From JAAYYM01 sp035271065 (GTDB taxonomy: Bacteria; Bacillota; Clostridia; Lachnospirales; Lachnospiraceae), in the NCBI GenBank assembly GCA_035271065.1, contig DATESB010000132.1, positions 15,850 through 79,849 on the forward strand: a stretch of DNA of 64,000 nt, in the 5' to 3' direction. The notes below the pieces were generated by a model. It did no database searches. It saw only the letters and a list, made by a program, of their open reading frames with translations, and was not told the DNA's origin. A program made the translations under genes and the position numbers. Position 1 is the first letter of the stretch, and each line of letters opens with the position of its first letter. This document shows, one piece after another, positions 1-7,577 of the stretch.

Positions 1-114
1 ATAAATCACATGCATAATCAAGCATATGAGCATCAGCGACTTAAACATCCTGTCCAACACAGTTGCCACCGCAATATTCGCTTTTGCAACACTTTTCTCT
101 TTGCTATATTCCAT
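1..114 (-). CDS. Hypothetical protein, N-terminal fragment cut by window edge
   Basis: An ATG at 114-112 follows a plausible ribosome site (AGGTG, about 5 bases upstream) and opens a frame that stays open to the window edge, giving 38 residues. They begin MEYSKEKSVAKANIAVA and continue into a hydrophobic stretch (SLMLICLIMHVIY) that could be the first membrane segment. The gene lies on the same strand as rpsU and starts 17 bases after the rpsU terminator, so it probably has its own promoter or depends on readthrough. No family can be recognised from this fragment. Confidence 0.5.
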   Translation of the reverse strand, partial: MEYSKEKSVAKANIAVATVLDRMFKSLMLICLIMHVIY

Positions 115-130
115 ATTTCACCTGTAGGTT

Positions 131-168
131 TTGTCTAAAAAGTCCTTGGCAACATGACCAAGGACTTC
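131..168 (-). terminator. Intrinsic terminator after rpsU
   Basis: A perfect 10-bp stem (140-149 with 158-167, core AGTCCTTGG) with an 8-base loop is followed on the minus strand by a short run of T (TTTTT). It lies 5 bases after the rpsU stop codon. Confidence 0.85.
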
Positions 169-172
169 CGAA

Positions 173-349
173 TTAGTTAAATTTTCTCTTTCTTGCTGCT
201 TCAGATTTCTTCTTACGTCTTACGCTGGGCTTCTCATAATGTTCTCTCTTGCGGATTTCCTGCTGGATACCTGCCTTAGCACAGTTTCTTTTAAAACGAC
301 GTAAAGCGCTATCTAAAGTCTCATTATCTTTTACGATTACATTTGACAT
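173..349 (-). CDS. rpsU: 30S ribosomal protein S21
   Basis: This 58-residue protein is bS21 of the small ribosomal subunit, which sits near the 3' end of 16S rRNA and helps start translation. The sequence begins MSNVIVKDNETLDSALRRF and keeps the family pattern: one acidic N-terminal strand, then a helix with KRNCAKAG and a very basic tail (RRKKKSEAARKRKFN). The length is normal for Firmicutes. The ATG at 349 is the only sensible start; a GA-rich site GGTGTGAG lies just upstream. The gene has its own strong promoter (471-498), a folded leader and a terminator, so it can be a single-gene unit downstream of alaS. Confidence 0.97.
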   Translation of the reverse strand: MSNVIVKDNETLDSALRRFKRNCAKAGIQQEIRKREHYEKPSVRRKKKSEAARKRKFN

Positions 350-414
350 AGTCTCACACCTAACCTCCCCTCAAGTCCTATATTGTGCATCATACGACCG
401 TTCGGGTATTTTGC

Positions 415-454
415 CCTCAGTAACTGAGGTATCTTGAAAAAAATCCTCCAAGAT
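415..454 (-). promoter_or_regulatory. Structured 5' leader of rpsU
   Basis: Between promoter and start codon the transcript can form two hairpins: ATCTTG/CAAGAT (449-454 with 431-436), whose loop contains GGAGG, and CCTCAG/CTGAGG (415-420 with 424-429, 3-base loop). Ribosomal protein genes often carry leaders that bind their own product; that role here is an inference. No known Rfam leader was recognised. Confidence 0.35.
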
Positions 455-470
455 ATTTGCACTATATAAG

Positions 471-498
471 ATTATAGCATATATTCCAATTTCGTCAA
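471..498 (-). promoter_or_regulatory. rpsU promoter (sigma-A type)
   Basis: On the minus strand TTGACG (498-493) and TATAAT (476-471) are separated by 16 bases, close to the sigma-A consensus. It lies in the gap between alaS and rpsU. Confidence 0.8.
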
Positions 499-515
499 CA
501 GTTTTTCGGAAAATT

Positions 516-3155
516 TTACTGTATTTGTGATTCCAGCACCTTTGTGGCTTCTGCTAATGCTGCATCAATTCCTGCCGGATTCTTGCCGCCTGCCTGTGCC
601 ATATTGGGGCGTCCACCGCCGCCACCACCGACAAGTCCTGCAATTCCTTTGATTAAATTACCGGCATGTGCGCCCTTTGCCATTGCTGCATCGGTTGCCA
701 TTGCAATCAAGTTTACCTTGTCGTCTGCTGCTGAAATAATCACAACAACACCATCTGAAAGTTTCTCTTTTAACTGGTCACCAAGGTCACGAAGTCCATT
801 CATATCGACTCCGTCTACTCTTGTTGCAAGTAGCTTCACACCTTTGACTTCCGTCACTTGATCCATAACATCGCCAAGTGCTTCCTTGGCTGCTTTGCTC
901 TTAAGCGACTCAATCTCAGACTGCAGCGCTTTCATTTCTGCGGACATGTGATTTAACTTCTCAATCAGGGATGCCGGATTGGTTTTCACAATCTTTGCTG
1001 CCTGCTCTACGGTCTCTTCTAATTCTCTGTAATATGCAAATACACCGTTACCGGTCAATGCTTCAATTCTTCTGACACCTGCAGCAATACCTGCTTCGGA
1101 TACAATCTTAAATGCTGCAATTGTATTGGTATTCACAACATGTGTCCCACCACATAATTCTGTTGAGAAGTCCCCCATCTTGACAACGCGTACGGTATCT
1201 CCGTATTTCTCACCAAACAGTGCCATTGCGCCTGATTTCTTGGCATCTTCTATAGACATTTCCTTGGTATCAACCACAAGTCCGGCAGCAATTTCATCAT
1301 TGACGATTTGCTCCACTTGTGCAAGTTCTTCCGGTGTCATTGCTGAAAAATGACTAAAGTCAAAACGCAATCTGTCGTTATTAACAAAGGAACCTGCCTG
1401 TTCTACATGCGTACCAAGTACGGTTCTGAGCGCTTTCTGTAATAAATGGGTTGCGCTGTGGTTCTTACAGGTATTCATTCTGTTGGTTTCGTCTACTTTC
1501 AGTGTAACAGTATCTCCCACCTTGAACATACCCTTGGTCACTTTTCCGATATGACCGATTTTACCGCCCGGAAGCTTTGCAGTATCTTCTACCTTAAATT
1601 CGCTGTCTCCTGCAGTAATATATCCAATATCAGCAGACTGTCCACCCATGGTTGCATAGAAAGGCGTTTCATCTACAATAATCGTACCGATATCTCCGTC
1701 AGCCAGTCCGTTAACTACCTCTTCTTCCGTTGTTAGCGCTGATATCTTCGATGAATGTGTTAGTCTGTCATAGCCTACAAATTCAGAAGTAATTGCTGTA
1801 TCAATTTCCTCATATACAGTTGCGTCAGCGCCCATATAATTGGTCACTTTTCTTGCCTTACGTGCCATGTCTTTTTGCTCTTTCATAGCTGCCGCAAAAC
1901 CGGCTTCGTCTACGGTATAATTCTGTTCTCCTAATATTTCCTTCGTCAAATCAAGAGGGAAACCATAGGTATCATGTAACTTAAATGCATCGGTTCCTGA
2001 CAGTTCTGTCTTGCCGTCCTTTTTCATCTGTGCACACATTTCATTCAAGATAGAAAGTCCCTGGTCGATTGTCTTATTGAACTTTGCTTCTTCTTGGGTC
2101 AATACATTAAAAATAAAGTCTTTCTTCTCAAACAGTTCCGGATATCCGTCCTTTGAACCTTCAATGACTGTCTCAGACAGTTTAGCAAGAAACATTCCGT
2201 CTATTCCAAGTAATCTGCCATGTCTGCTGGCACGTCTGATAATTCTTCTGAGCACATAACCGCGTCCTTCATTGGTCGGCATAATGCCGTCTGAAATCAT
2301 GAAAGATGCGGAACGTATATGGTCTGTTACAATTCTGATAGACACATCCCATTTATATTCTTTCTTATATTCTTTACCGGCAAGTTCACAGACTTTTGTA
2401 CGCAATGCACAAATCGTATCGACATCGAATATGGAGTCAACTTCCTGTACCACGGTTGCCAATCTTTCGAGTCCCATTCCGGTATCGATGTTCTTATTTT
2501 CAAGTAATTCGTAATTGCCTTTGCCGTCACTGTCAAACTGTGTGAATACATTGTTCCAGATTTCAATATATCTGTCGCAATCACAGCCTACTGTACAATC
2601 CGGCTTGCCACAGCCATACTGCTCACCGCGGTCATAATAGACCTCTGAACAAGGACCGCAAGGGCCTGAACCATGCTCCCAGAAATTATCTTCCTTACCA
2701 AATCTAAAGATTCGCTCCGGTGCAATTCCGATTTCTTTATTCCATATATCAAATGCCTCATCGTCCTCTAAATAAACAGAAGGATACAATCTGTCCGGCT
2801 CTAACCCAACCACTTCCGTTAAGAACTCCCAAGTCCATGCAATTGCTTCATGCTTAAAATAATCGCCGAATGAGAAATTACCGAGCATTTCAAAAAATGT
2901 TCCGTGACGTGCAGTTTTACCGATATTCTCAATATCACCGGTTCTGATGCACTTCTGGCAGGTTGCCATACGCTTACAAGGCGGTATCTCCTGTCCTGTA
3001 AAATAAGGCTTCAAAGGCGCCATGCCCGCATTAATCAGAAGTAAACTGTTATCATTATGAGGTACCAGCGAATAACTGCCCCTTACCAAATGACCTTTAC
3101 TTTCAAAGAAGTCCAAAAACATTTTTCTTAATTCATTTACGCCGTATTTTTTCAC
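516..3155 (-). CDS. alaS: Alanine--tRNA ligase
   Basis: The 879-residue protein charges tRNA-Ala with alanine and edits misacylated Ser/Gly-tRNA. All parts of bacterial AlaRS are visible: class II catalytic core at residues 1-365 (RHGTFFEMLGNFSFGDYF, NTGMGLERL near 235), the editing domain with zinc ligands HSATH near 567 and ELCGGTH near 665, then a coiled-coil/DHHA1 C-terminal domain ending in a Gly-rich GGGGGGRPN motif near 845. Length is normal (about 870-880). The start is GTG at 3155, preceded by GGAGGATG. A strong promoter lies only about 40 bases upstream, so there is no room for a T-box leader. It is transcribed toward rpsU, with no clear terminator between. Confidence 0.97.
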   Translation of the reverse strand: MKKYGVNELRKMFLDFFESKGHLVRGSYSLVPHNDNSLLLINAGMAPLKPYFTGQEIPPCKRMATCQKCIRTGDIENIGKTARHGTFFEMLGNFSFGDYFKHEAIAWTWEFLTEVVGLEPDRLYPSVYLEDDEAFDIWNKEIGIAPERIFRFGKEDNFWEHGSGPCGPCSEVYYDRGEQYGCGKPDCTVGCDCDRYIEIWNNVFTQFDSDGKGNYELLENKNIDTGMGLERLATVVQEVDSIFDVDTICALRTKVCELAGKEYKKEYKWDVSIRIVTDHIRSASFMISDGIMPTNEGRGYVLRRIIRRASRHGRLLGIDGMFLAKLSETVIEGSKDGYPELFEKKDFIFNVLTQEEAKFNKTIDQGLSILNEMCAQMKKDGKTELSGTDAFKLHDTYGFPLDLTKEILGEQNYTVDEAGFAAAMKEQKDMARKARKVTNYMGADATVYEEIDTAITSEFVGYDRLTHSSKISALTTEEEVVNGLADGDIGTIIVDETPFYATMGGQSADIGYITAGDSEFKVEDTAKLPGGKIGHIGKVTKGMFKVGDTVTLKVDETNRMNTCKNHSATHLLQKALRTVLGTHVEQAGSFVNNDRLRFDFSHFSAMTPEELAQVEQIVNDEIAAGLVVDTKEMSIEDAKKSGAMALFGEKYGDTVRVVKMGDFSTELCGGTHVVNTNTIAAFKIVSEAGIAAGVRRIEALTGNGVFAYYRELEETVEQAAKIVKTNPASLIEKLNHMSAEMKALQSEIESLKSKAAKEALGDVMDQVTEVKGVKLLATRVDGVDMNGLRDLGDQLKEKLSDGVVVIISAADDKVNLIAMATDAAMAKGAHAGNLIKGIAGLVGGGGGGRPNMAQAGGKNPAGIDAALAEATKVLESQIQ

Positions 3156-3194
3156 GAGCTCATCCTCCGATTTTACAAAATATCAGTATTTCAT

Positions 3195-3223
3195 ATTATA
3201 GTTTTTATTTATTCCCTTGTCAA
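3195..3223 (-). promoter_or_regulatory. alaS promoter
   Basis: TTGACA (3223-3218) and TATAAT (3200-3195) are separated by 17 bases, a perfect consensus sigma-A promoter. The predicted transcript start near 3188 leaves a leader of about 33 bases. Confidence 0.88.
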
Positions 3224-3242
3224 TCATTCCGACTGCTTTCTT

Positions 3243-4445
3243 TCAAGCCTCAGACTTCTTTTTCGTTCTGCTTCTCAACACTGACACTCCGATGCACATT
3301 ACTATAGGAAACATAATCGCACATAACAATCCGGTTTTAAGTCCGTTATCACCGCCGGTCGCATTGGATATAACACCAACTAAGGCAGGTCCTGATGCAC
3401 AACCGATATCTCCTGCTACTGCAAAGAGTGCAAACACTGCTGTACCACCACTTCTGCAACGCTCTCCCGCAATGGAGAAGATGCCGGGCCACATGATACC
3501 GACTGAGAAGCCGCACATTGCACAACCAATCAGCGCCAATAGCGGGAATGGTGAAAATACTGCAATCAAATAACTAACCACACATAACAAACTGCTTCCG
3601 ATGATAAATTTCTTTAAATTGATGCGCTGCCCCATTTTCCCATAAATCAATCTGGATAGCCCCATACAGATTGCAAACGCACATGGACCAAGTAAATCAC
3701 CAACTGTTTTGCTGACACCCAAGCCTAACTCTGCAAAGATAGAAGACCATTGCGACATTGCCTGTTCTGATGCTCCTGCACAAATCATCAGCAGAAATAA
3801 GAGCCAGAAAATACCGGTCTTTAGCGTTTTGCGAAGCGGTACACGCTCCTCTTCCTCTACCAACTTATAAAGTGGTATCTTTGCAAACAGGAACACATCA
3901 AATAATGGAACCAACGCCCATATCATAGGCAGATACATCCAATTTTGTATTCCTGCAGTACTAAAATACAGGGTTGATAAAATAACAACTCCAACATGTC
4001 CCCAGCAATAGAAAGAATGTAATAAACTCATTGCAGATGCCTTCTGTTTCTGTGGTAAAGGTATCGCCTCCACAACAGGACTGACCAATACCTCCAGCAG
4101 ACCGCCGCCAATGGCATTGAGCATCGTTGCAATGATTAATCCAACGTAAGCATTCGGCATAACATTCGGCAACAGTCCAAGTGAAACCAATCCAATAGCT
4201 GATATCACAAATGACAATATGCCACTGGCACGATAACCGATTTTGTCAACAAATTTGACTGATATCAAATCCACCGCAATCTGCGTGCAGAAATTAATCG
4301 ATATCAAGATACTGATTGCTGCCAGTGAAATACCAAACTGCTTATGGAATGTTAAAAATAACAAAGGCGATAAATTGTTGATAATCGCCTGTGTTATGTA
4401 CCCTATATAGCATGCATATAATGTATGTCTGTCGTTAAATTTCAT
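3243..4445 (-). CDS. Major facilitator superfamily transporter
   Basis: A 400-residue polytopic membrane protein with about twelve hydrophobic segments, typical of a 12-TM MFS carrier. A cytoplasmic basic/acidic loop near residues 195-210 (KLVEEEERVPLRK) separates two six-helix halves, and the C-terminal tail is RSRTKKKSEA. The substrate cannot be read from the sequence. Its ATG overlaps the asnA stop as TAATG, so the two genes are translationally coupled; the pairing with asparagine synthetase suggests, but does not prove, movement of an amino acid or related metabolite. Confidence 0.85.
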   Translation of the reverse strand: MKFNDRHTLYACYIGYITQAIINNLSPLLFLTFHKQFGISLAAISILISINFCTQIAVDLISVKFVDKIGYRASGILSFVISAIGLVSLGLLPNVMPNAYVGLIIATMLNAIGGGLLEVLVSPVVEAIPLPQKQKASAMSLLHSFYCWGHVGVVILSTLYFSTAGIQNWMYLPMIWALVPLFDVFLFAKIPLYKLVEEEERVPLRKTLKTGIFWLLFLLMICAGASEQAMSQWSSIFAELGLGVSKTVGDLLGPCAFAICMGLSRLIYGKMGQRINLKKFIIGSSLLCVVSYLIAVFSPFPLLALIGCAMCGFSVGIMWPGIFSIAGERCRSGGTAVFALFAVAGDIGCASGPALVGVISNATGGDNGLKTGLLCAIMFPIVMCIGVSVLRSRTKKKSEA

Positions 4446-5455
4446 TATAGTAGATGAACTCCTCTGCTCTCTGCATATGCAGTTGCTTCATCTGTCCAGA
4501 TGGAACTCTGCACTTCACCGATATGCGCTTTGCGTAAGAAGAACATGCATATTCTGGATTGTCCGATACCACCGCCAATGGTATAAGGAAGTTCTTGATT
4601 TAATAATGCTTTTTGGAACGGTAGTTTGGCACGTTCCGGGCAGCCTGCTTTTTTAAGCTGTTCTTTAAGGGCTGTTTCATCTACACGGATTCCCATTGAG
4701 GATAATTCAAGCGCCAAATCAAGTACCGGATAATAAACAATAATATCACCATTCAGGCTCCAATCATCATAGTCCGGTGCTCTTCCGTCATGTCTTTCTC
4801 CGGAAGCCAATTTATCGCCAATCTGCATTAAGAAAATTGCGCCATACTGCTTTGCTGCTTTATTTTCACGCTCCTTTGGTGTACAATCCGGATATTTATC
4901 TTCCAATTCCTGTGTTGTGATGAACTTAATCTTATCGGGTAATATCTTTTTGATTTCAGGGTATCTTGCATTGATAAATACTTCTGTATTCTTAAGTGCT
5001 TCATACACGCGCTCAACAACTGATTTAAGCGTCTTAGTATTGCGTTCTGATTTGCTGATAATCTTCTCCCAGTCCCATTGGTCCACGTAAAGGGAATGCA
5101 GATTGTCAGTATCCTCATCACGTCTGATCGCACTCATATCTGTATATAAGCCTTCGCCTTTTACAAAGCCGTATTTCTGAAGTGCCATACGTTTCCATTT
5201 TGCAAGGGAATGTACGATTTCTGCTTCGGCATCATTCTGCTCTTTGATACCAAAGGTGACAGGACGCTCTACGCCATTCAGATTGTCATTCAAGCCTGAC
5301 TCAGGCTTTACAAATAAGGGGGCAGATACTCTGGTCAAATTCAACTCTTTGGCAAGTGCCCTCTCAAAATAGTCTTTTACGTCTTTGATTGCTATTTCTG
5401 TTTCCTTGATTGTTCCTGTACTTTTATATCCTTCCGGTATTATGATATTCGTCAT
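4445..5455 (-). CDS. asnA: Aspartate--ammonia ligase (asparagine synthetase A)
   Basis: A 336-residue enzyme making asparagine from aspartate, ammonia and ATP in the cytoplasm. It is related to class II aminoacyl-tRNA synthetases; visible family motifs are IIPEGYKSTGTIKETEIAIK at the N terminus, LHSLYVDQWDWEK near residue 120, SGERHDGRAPDYDDW near 220, and GGGIGQSRICMFFL near 293. Length matches the usual 330. ATG at 5455 has a GGGAG site 5 bases upstream. First gene of an asnA-MFS operon. The upstream gap contains a large inverted repeat but no T-box. Confidence 0.96.
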   Translation of the reverse strand: MTNIIIPEGYKSTGTIKETEIAIKDVKDYFERALAKELNLTRVSAPLFVKPESGLNDNLNGVERPVTFGIKEQNDAEAEIVHSLAKWKRMALQKYGFVKGEGLYTDMSAIRRDEDTDNLHSLYVDQWDWEKIISKSERNTKTLKSVVERVYEALKNTEVFINARYPEIKKILPDKIKFITTQELEDKYPDCTPKERENKAAKQYGAIFLMQIGDKLASGERHDGRAPDYDDWSLNGDIIVYYPVLDLALELSSMGIRVDETALKEQLKKAGCPERAKLPFQKALLNQELPYTIGGGIGQSRICMFFLRKAHIGEVQSSIWTDEATAYAESRGVHLL

Positions 5456-5479
5456 AATTGCTCCCGCCTTTCTCTCATA

Positions 5480-5522
5480 AAAATATCTCAGTATGTTATA
5501 CTACTGCACACTGAGATATTTT
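5480..5522. terminator. 13-bp inverted repeat between DUF2812 gene and asnA, probable terminator
   Basis: Arms AAAATATCTCAGT (5480-5492) and ACTGAGATATTTT (5510-5522) are perfectly complementary with a 17-base spacer. On the minus strand the 3' arm ends in ATTTTTAT, fitting a terminator for the DUF2812 operon. It also lies 25-67 bases upstream of the asnA start and contains TATAAC, so it could equally be an operator. Confidence 0.55.
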
Positions 5523-5561
5523 ATCACTTCATTGCACTCTTTTCCAGTACTTTCGGTAATT

Positions 5562-6107
5562 TTATGTCTTATTCATTCTTTCTTTCATTTTCTGCATTCC
5601 GCATTGCAGCCACACAACAATGGCAGCCGCCAGAATAACAGGCAGTATATCACTGTATTGGCGTGCAAAAATGACATCATACAGACATACAAGCCCAAGG
5701 ATTCCTTCCATAAACTGCAGTGCCCTTCCAAGTCTGAGCCATCTGGTTACCATTTCGTTATAGGATGCTTGGTCGGAATAAATCTCATATTCGCCGGCGG
5801 GTAGTGTCGGGTCATATTTCTTTTTGAAATAATTCCAGCCGTTGTAAGTTGAATTTATATACTCCCAGCCCTGACTTTCAAAAAAACCAACGTATCTTTC
5901 CTTTTCCGTTTTCGAACCAATCGCATCCGGATTATAGTCGATTTTATGTCTGTACTGGCATGTAGTATCCTTCTGATAGGCCGTATGAAAGCATCCGCCT
6001 TTTATGAGTTGCCAACCGTTTCTTGACTGTTGATCCAGTGCCATTTCTTCTTTATCAACATTCCATGCTGCATATACAGCATATGATTTTTTGATTTGTT
6101 TCTCCAT
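5562..6107 (-). CDS. DUF2812 domain-containing membrane protein
   Basis: A protein of about 181 residues with the DUF2812 pattern: a soluble domain rich in Trp/Tyr/Phe (YAAWNVDKEEM, QSRNGWQLIKGG, FFESQGWEYINS) followed near the C terminus by two hydrophobic segments (LQFMEGILGLVCLYDVI, ILPVILAAAIVVWLQ). The ATG at 6107 is chosen because GGAGG lies 10 bases upstream; a TTG at 6134 extends the frame but overlaps that site. DUF2812 proteins commonly sit beside PadR regulators, as here (6161-6490). The molecular function is unknown; a membrane-associated partner of the regulator is an inference. Confidence 0.8.
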   Translation of the reverse strand: MEKQIKKSYAVYAAWNVDKEEMALDQQSRNGWQLIKGGCFHTAYQKDTTCQYRHKIDYNPDAIGSKTEKERYVGFFESQGWEYINSTYNGWNYFKKKYDPTLPAGEYEIYSDQASYNEMVTRWLRLGRALQFMEGILGLVCLYDVIFARQYSDILPVILAAAIVVWLQCGMQKMKERMNKT

Positions 6108-6160
6108 GATATGATATCCTCCGTTATAATCCAATAAAGACTAATTCTCTATCAATTGTA

Positions 6161-6490
6161 TCATTTGGTAGCATTCGTCACTTTGTCGGCATTATCAACT
6201 AGTTCATGCAGACGCTTTATTTCAGCCTCCAGCACTTGTCTTCCGTCTGCTGTCATTTCATACATCCGCTTGTTTTTCTCTTCCGGGCCCAATGTCATTG
6301 TTTCATTGAGCCAGCCTTTTTTCATCATATTACTGACTGCACCGTACATGGTGCCGGAACCGATTTTCACTCGATTTGCCGACAAGCGGAGGGTTTCCTG
6401 CATAATACCGTATCCATGCAAAGGCTCATGGTACAAGCATAATAAAATGTAGAAATAACTTTCTGTCAACGGCTCATGATTCATCATCAT
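6161..6490 (-). CDS. PadR family transcriptional regulator
   Basis: A 109-residue winged-helix regulator. The N-terminal PadR signature is clear: LTESYFYILLCLYHEPLHGY, then VKIGSGTMYGAVSNMMKKGW (recognition helix and wing region) and YEMTADGRQVLEAEIKRLHEL leading into a short dimerisation helix. Three consecutive ATGs begin the frame, with GGGGGTGG upstream; it overlaps the end of the CPBP gene by 17 bases. It most likely represses its own operon, because two dyads of the ATGT-spacer-ACAT type lie at the operon promoter (7450-7512). Confidence 0.9.
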   Translation of the reverse strand: MMMNHEPLTESYFYILLCLYHEPLHGYGIMQETLRLSANRVKIGSGTMYGAVSNMMKKGWLNETMTLGPEEKNKRMYEMTADGRQVLEAEIKRLHELVDNADKVTNATK

Positions 6491-7382
6491 TCGCAGCCAC
6501 CCCCTTATTACGTCTCCATAATATAATCAGTGCAACTAGCGGAACAATCGGTGCAAACACCCAAATCCAGTCCATATTCAGTACCTCTTTCGGGAGCAGG
6601 GAAAGCAGTCTGGGTGTAAGGTTATAAACAAAGTGAAAAAAAATTGCCGGCAGTACAGAATTGGTCTTGTAAACTGCATATCCTGTCGCAAGTCCTAACG
6701 GTAATACATATAATCCCTGTACAATATTTGTATGGAGAATGCCAAACAAAACCGCAGACATGATTACAGCAGCTACTGCCGGAATATTGTTCAATGCTTT
6801 TCTCAAAACAAGTCCTCTTAAAAAACATTCTTCACTAATTGGCGCCAATATCACTGCCGTAATGAAAGCAAGGACTCCGTTTCCACCCAGTACCATGTTC
6901 ATAGTATTCGAATATTTTTCTACTTTCGCAGGGTTCACAATCGAAATAACAGTAACCACATCCAGTGCAATCAGATAGCAGGTAATGGCTGCAAGTATAA
7001 ACATCACTGTATTATTTGCACAGAATACATTCTTAATCGTTCCTTTTAACTTCTCCATTGAATACTTTTTTGCATACTTCAGTTTATACCATAATACAAA
7101 AATGATCGCACAAATCAATGTAGCGATTGTTGCAACAGGTGTCAGGAATTCGGCGGACATGGCCTCTTCTTGATACTTCGTCATTAAATCTGCCATTTCC
7201 ATCGTTCCCTGTGCCATGATTGAAACCATTTTAATGATACCTGCTACTAATCCAACTAAACCTTGAATGGCAAGATATAACAAAACCATACCAATCCCGG
7301 ACAGTATTGTCTTCGCCCACTTGCCTGCTTTACTTTCTTTTTTTACGACGGGTGTCTCCTGCATTTGCATATTGTCTTCCAT
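6474..7382 (-). CDS. CPBP family intramembrane metalloprotease
   Basis: A 302-residue membrane protein of the CPBP (Abi/CAAX protease-like) family. The active-site motifs are present: EECFLR near residues 183-188, GILHTNIVQG with His near 217, and FFHFVYN with His near 252; these coordinate a metal within the membrane. About seven hydrophobic segments are visible and both tails are polar. The ATG at 7382 has AGAGGAG upstream. First gene of the CPBP-PadR-DUF2812 operon. In bacteria CPBP proteins serve in bacteriocin maturation or immunity and envelope stress; which of these applies is not decidable here. Confidence 0.88.
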   Translation of the reverse strand: MEDNMQMQETPVVKKESKAGKWAKTILSGIGMVLLYLAIQGLVGLVAGIIKMVSIMAQGTMEMADLMTKYQEEAMSAEFLTPVATIATLICAIIFVLWYKLKYAKKYSMEKLKGTIKNVFCANNTVMFILAAITCYLIALDVVTVISIVNPAKVEKYSNTMNMVLGGNGVLAFITAVILAPISEECFLRGLVLRKALNNIPAVAAVIMSAVLFGILHTNIVQGLYVLPLGLATGYAVYKTNSVLPAIFFHFVYNLTPRLLSLLPKEVLNMDWIWVFAPIVPLVALIILWRRNKGVAANDDES

Positions 7383-7449
7383 TTCTATTCTCCTCTTTTT
7401 CGTCTGTCGGCGCTCGTTATATCGCTCTTCGGTATATCGCCGTACGCTG

Positions 7450-7464
7450 TGTCGTCGCTCGACA
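7450..7464 (-). promoter_or_regulatory. Second putative PadR operator
   Basis: TGTCG-TCGCT-CGACA is a perfect 5-5-5 dyad lying just downstream of the -10 box, with the same half-site and the same 5-base spacing as the operator in the promoter. The following leader also repeats GCGATATA twice. Confidence 0.45.
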
Positions 7465-7478
7465 TATTTTATGAATAG

Positions 7479-7512
7479 AGATTATCATACTATATGTCGT
7501 CTGTCAACATAT
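7479..7512 (-). promoter_or_regulatory. CPBP-PadR operon promoter with overlapping PadR-like operator
   Basis: TTGACA (7507-7502) and TAATCT (7484-7479) with 17-base spacing form the promoter. The -35 lies inside the near-perfect dyad ATATGT-N9-ACATAT (7492-7512). PadR proteins classically bind ATGT/ACAT dyads, so autoregulation is expected. Confidence 0.6.
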
Positions 7513-7526
7513 AATTTCGAAATACA

Positions 7527-7562
7527 TAAAAAAAGAGACGCAACTGCTTGTCACGCCTCTCA
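7527..7562 (-). terminator. pyk terminator
   Basis: On the minus strand AGAGGCG (7561-7553 region) pairs with CGTCTCT with one G-T wobble and is followed by TTTTTTT. It starts 16 bases after the pyk stop. Confidence 0.8.
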
Positions 7563-7577
7563 AAATACTCATAAAAC

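Noticed and set aside
544..861. Plus-strand 105-codon frame opposite alaS.
   Set aside because: It mirrors the codons of alaS (the Gly-rich end gives the Pro run) and has no ribosome site; a shadow frame. Similar antisense frames throughout the window were dropped.
7450..7512. Short palindromes at the CPBP promoter as a CRISPR remnant.
   Set aside because: Only two short dyads of 15-21 bases exist, with no regular spacers; they fit operators better.
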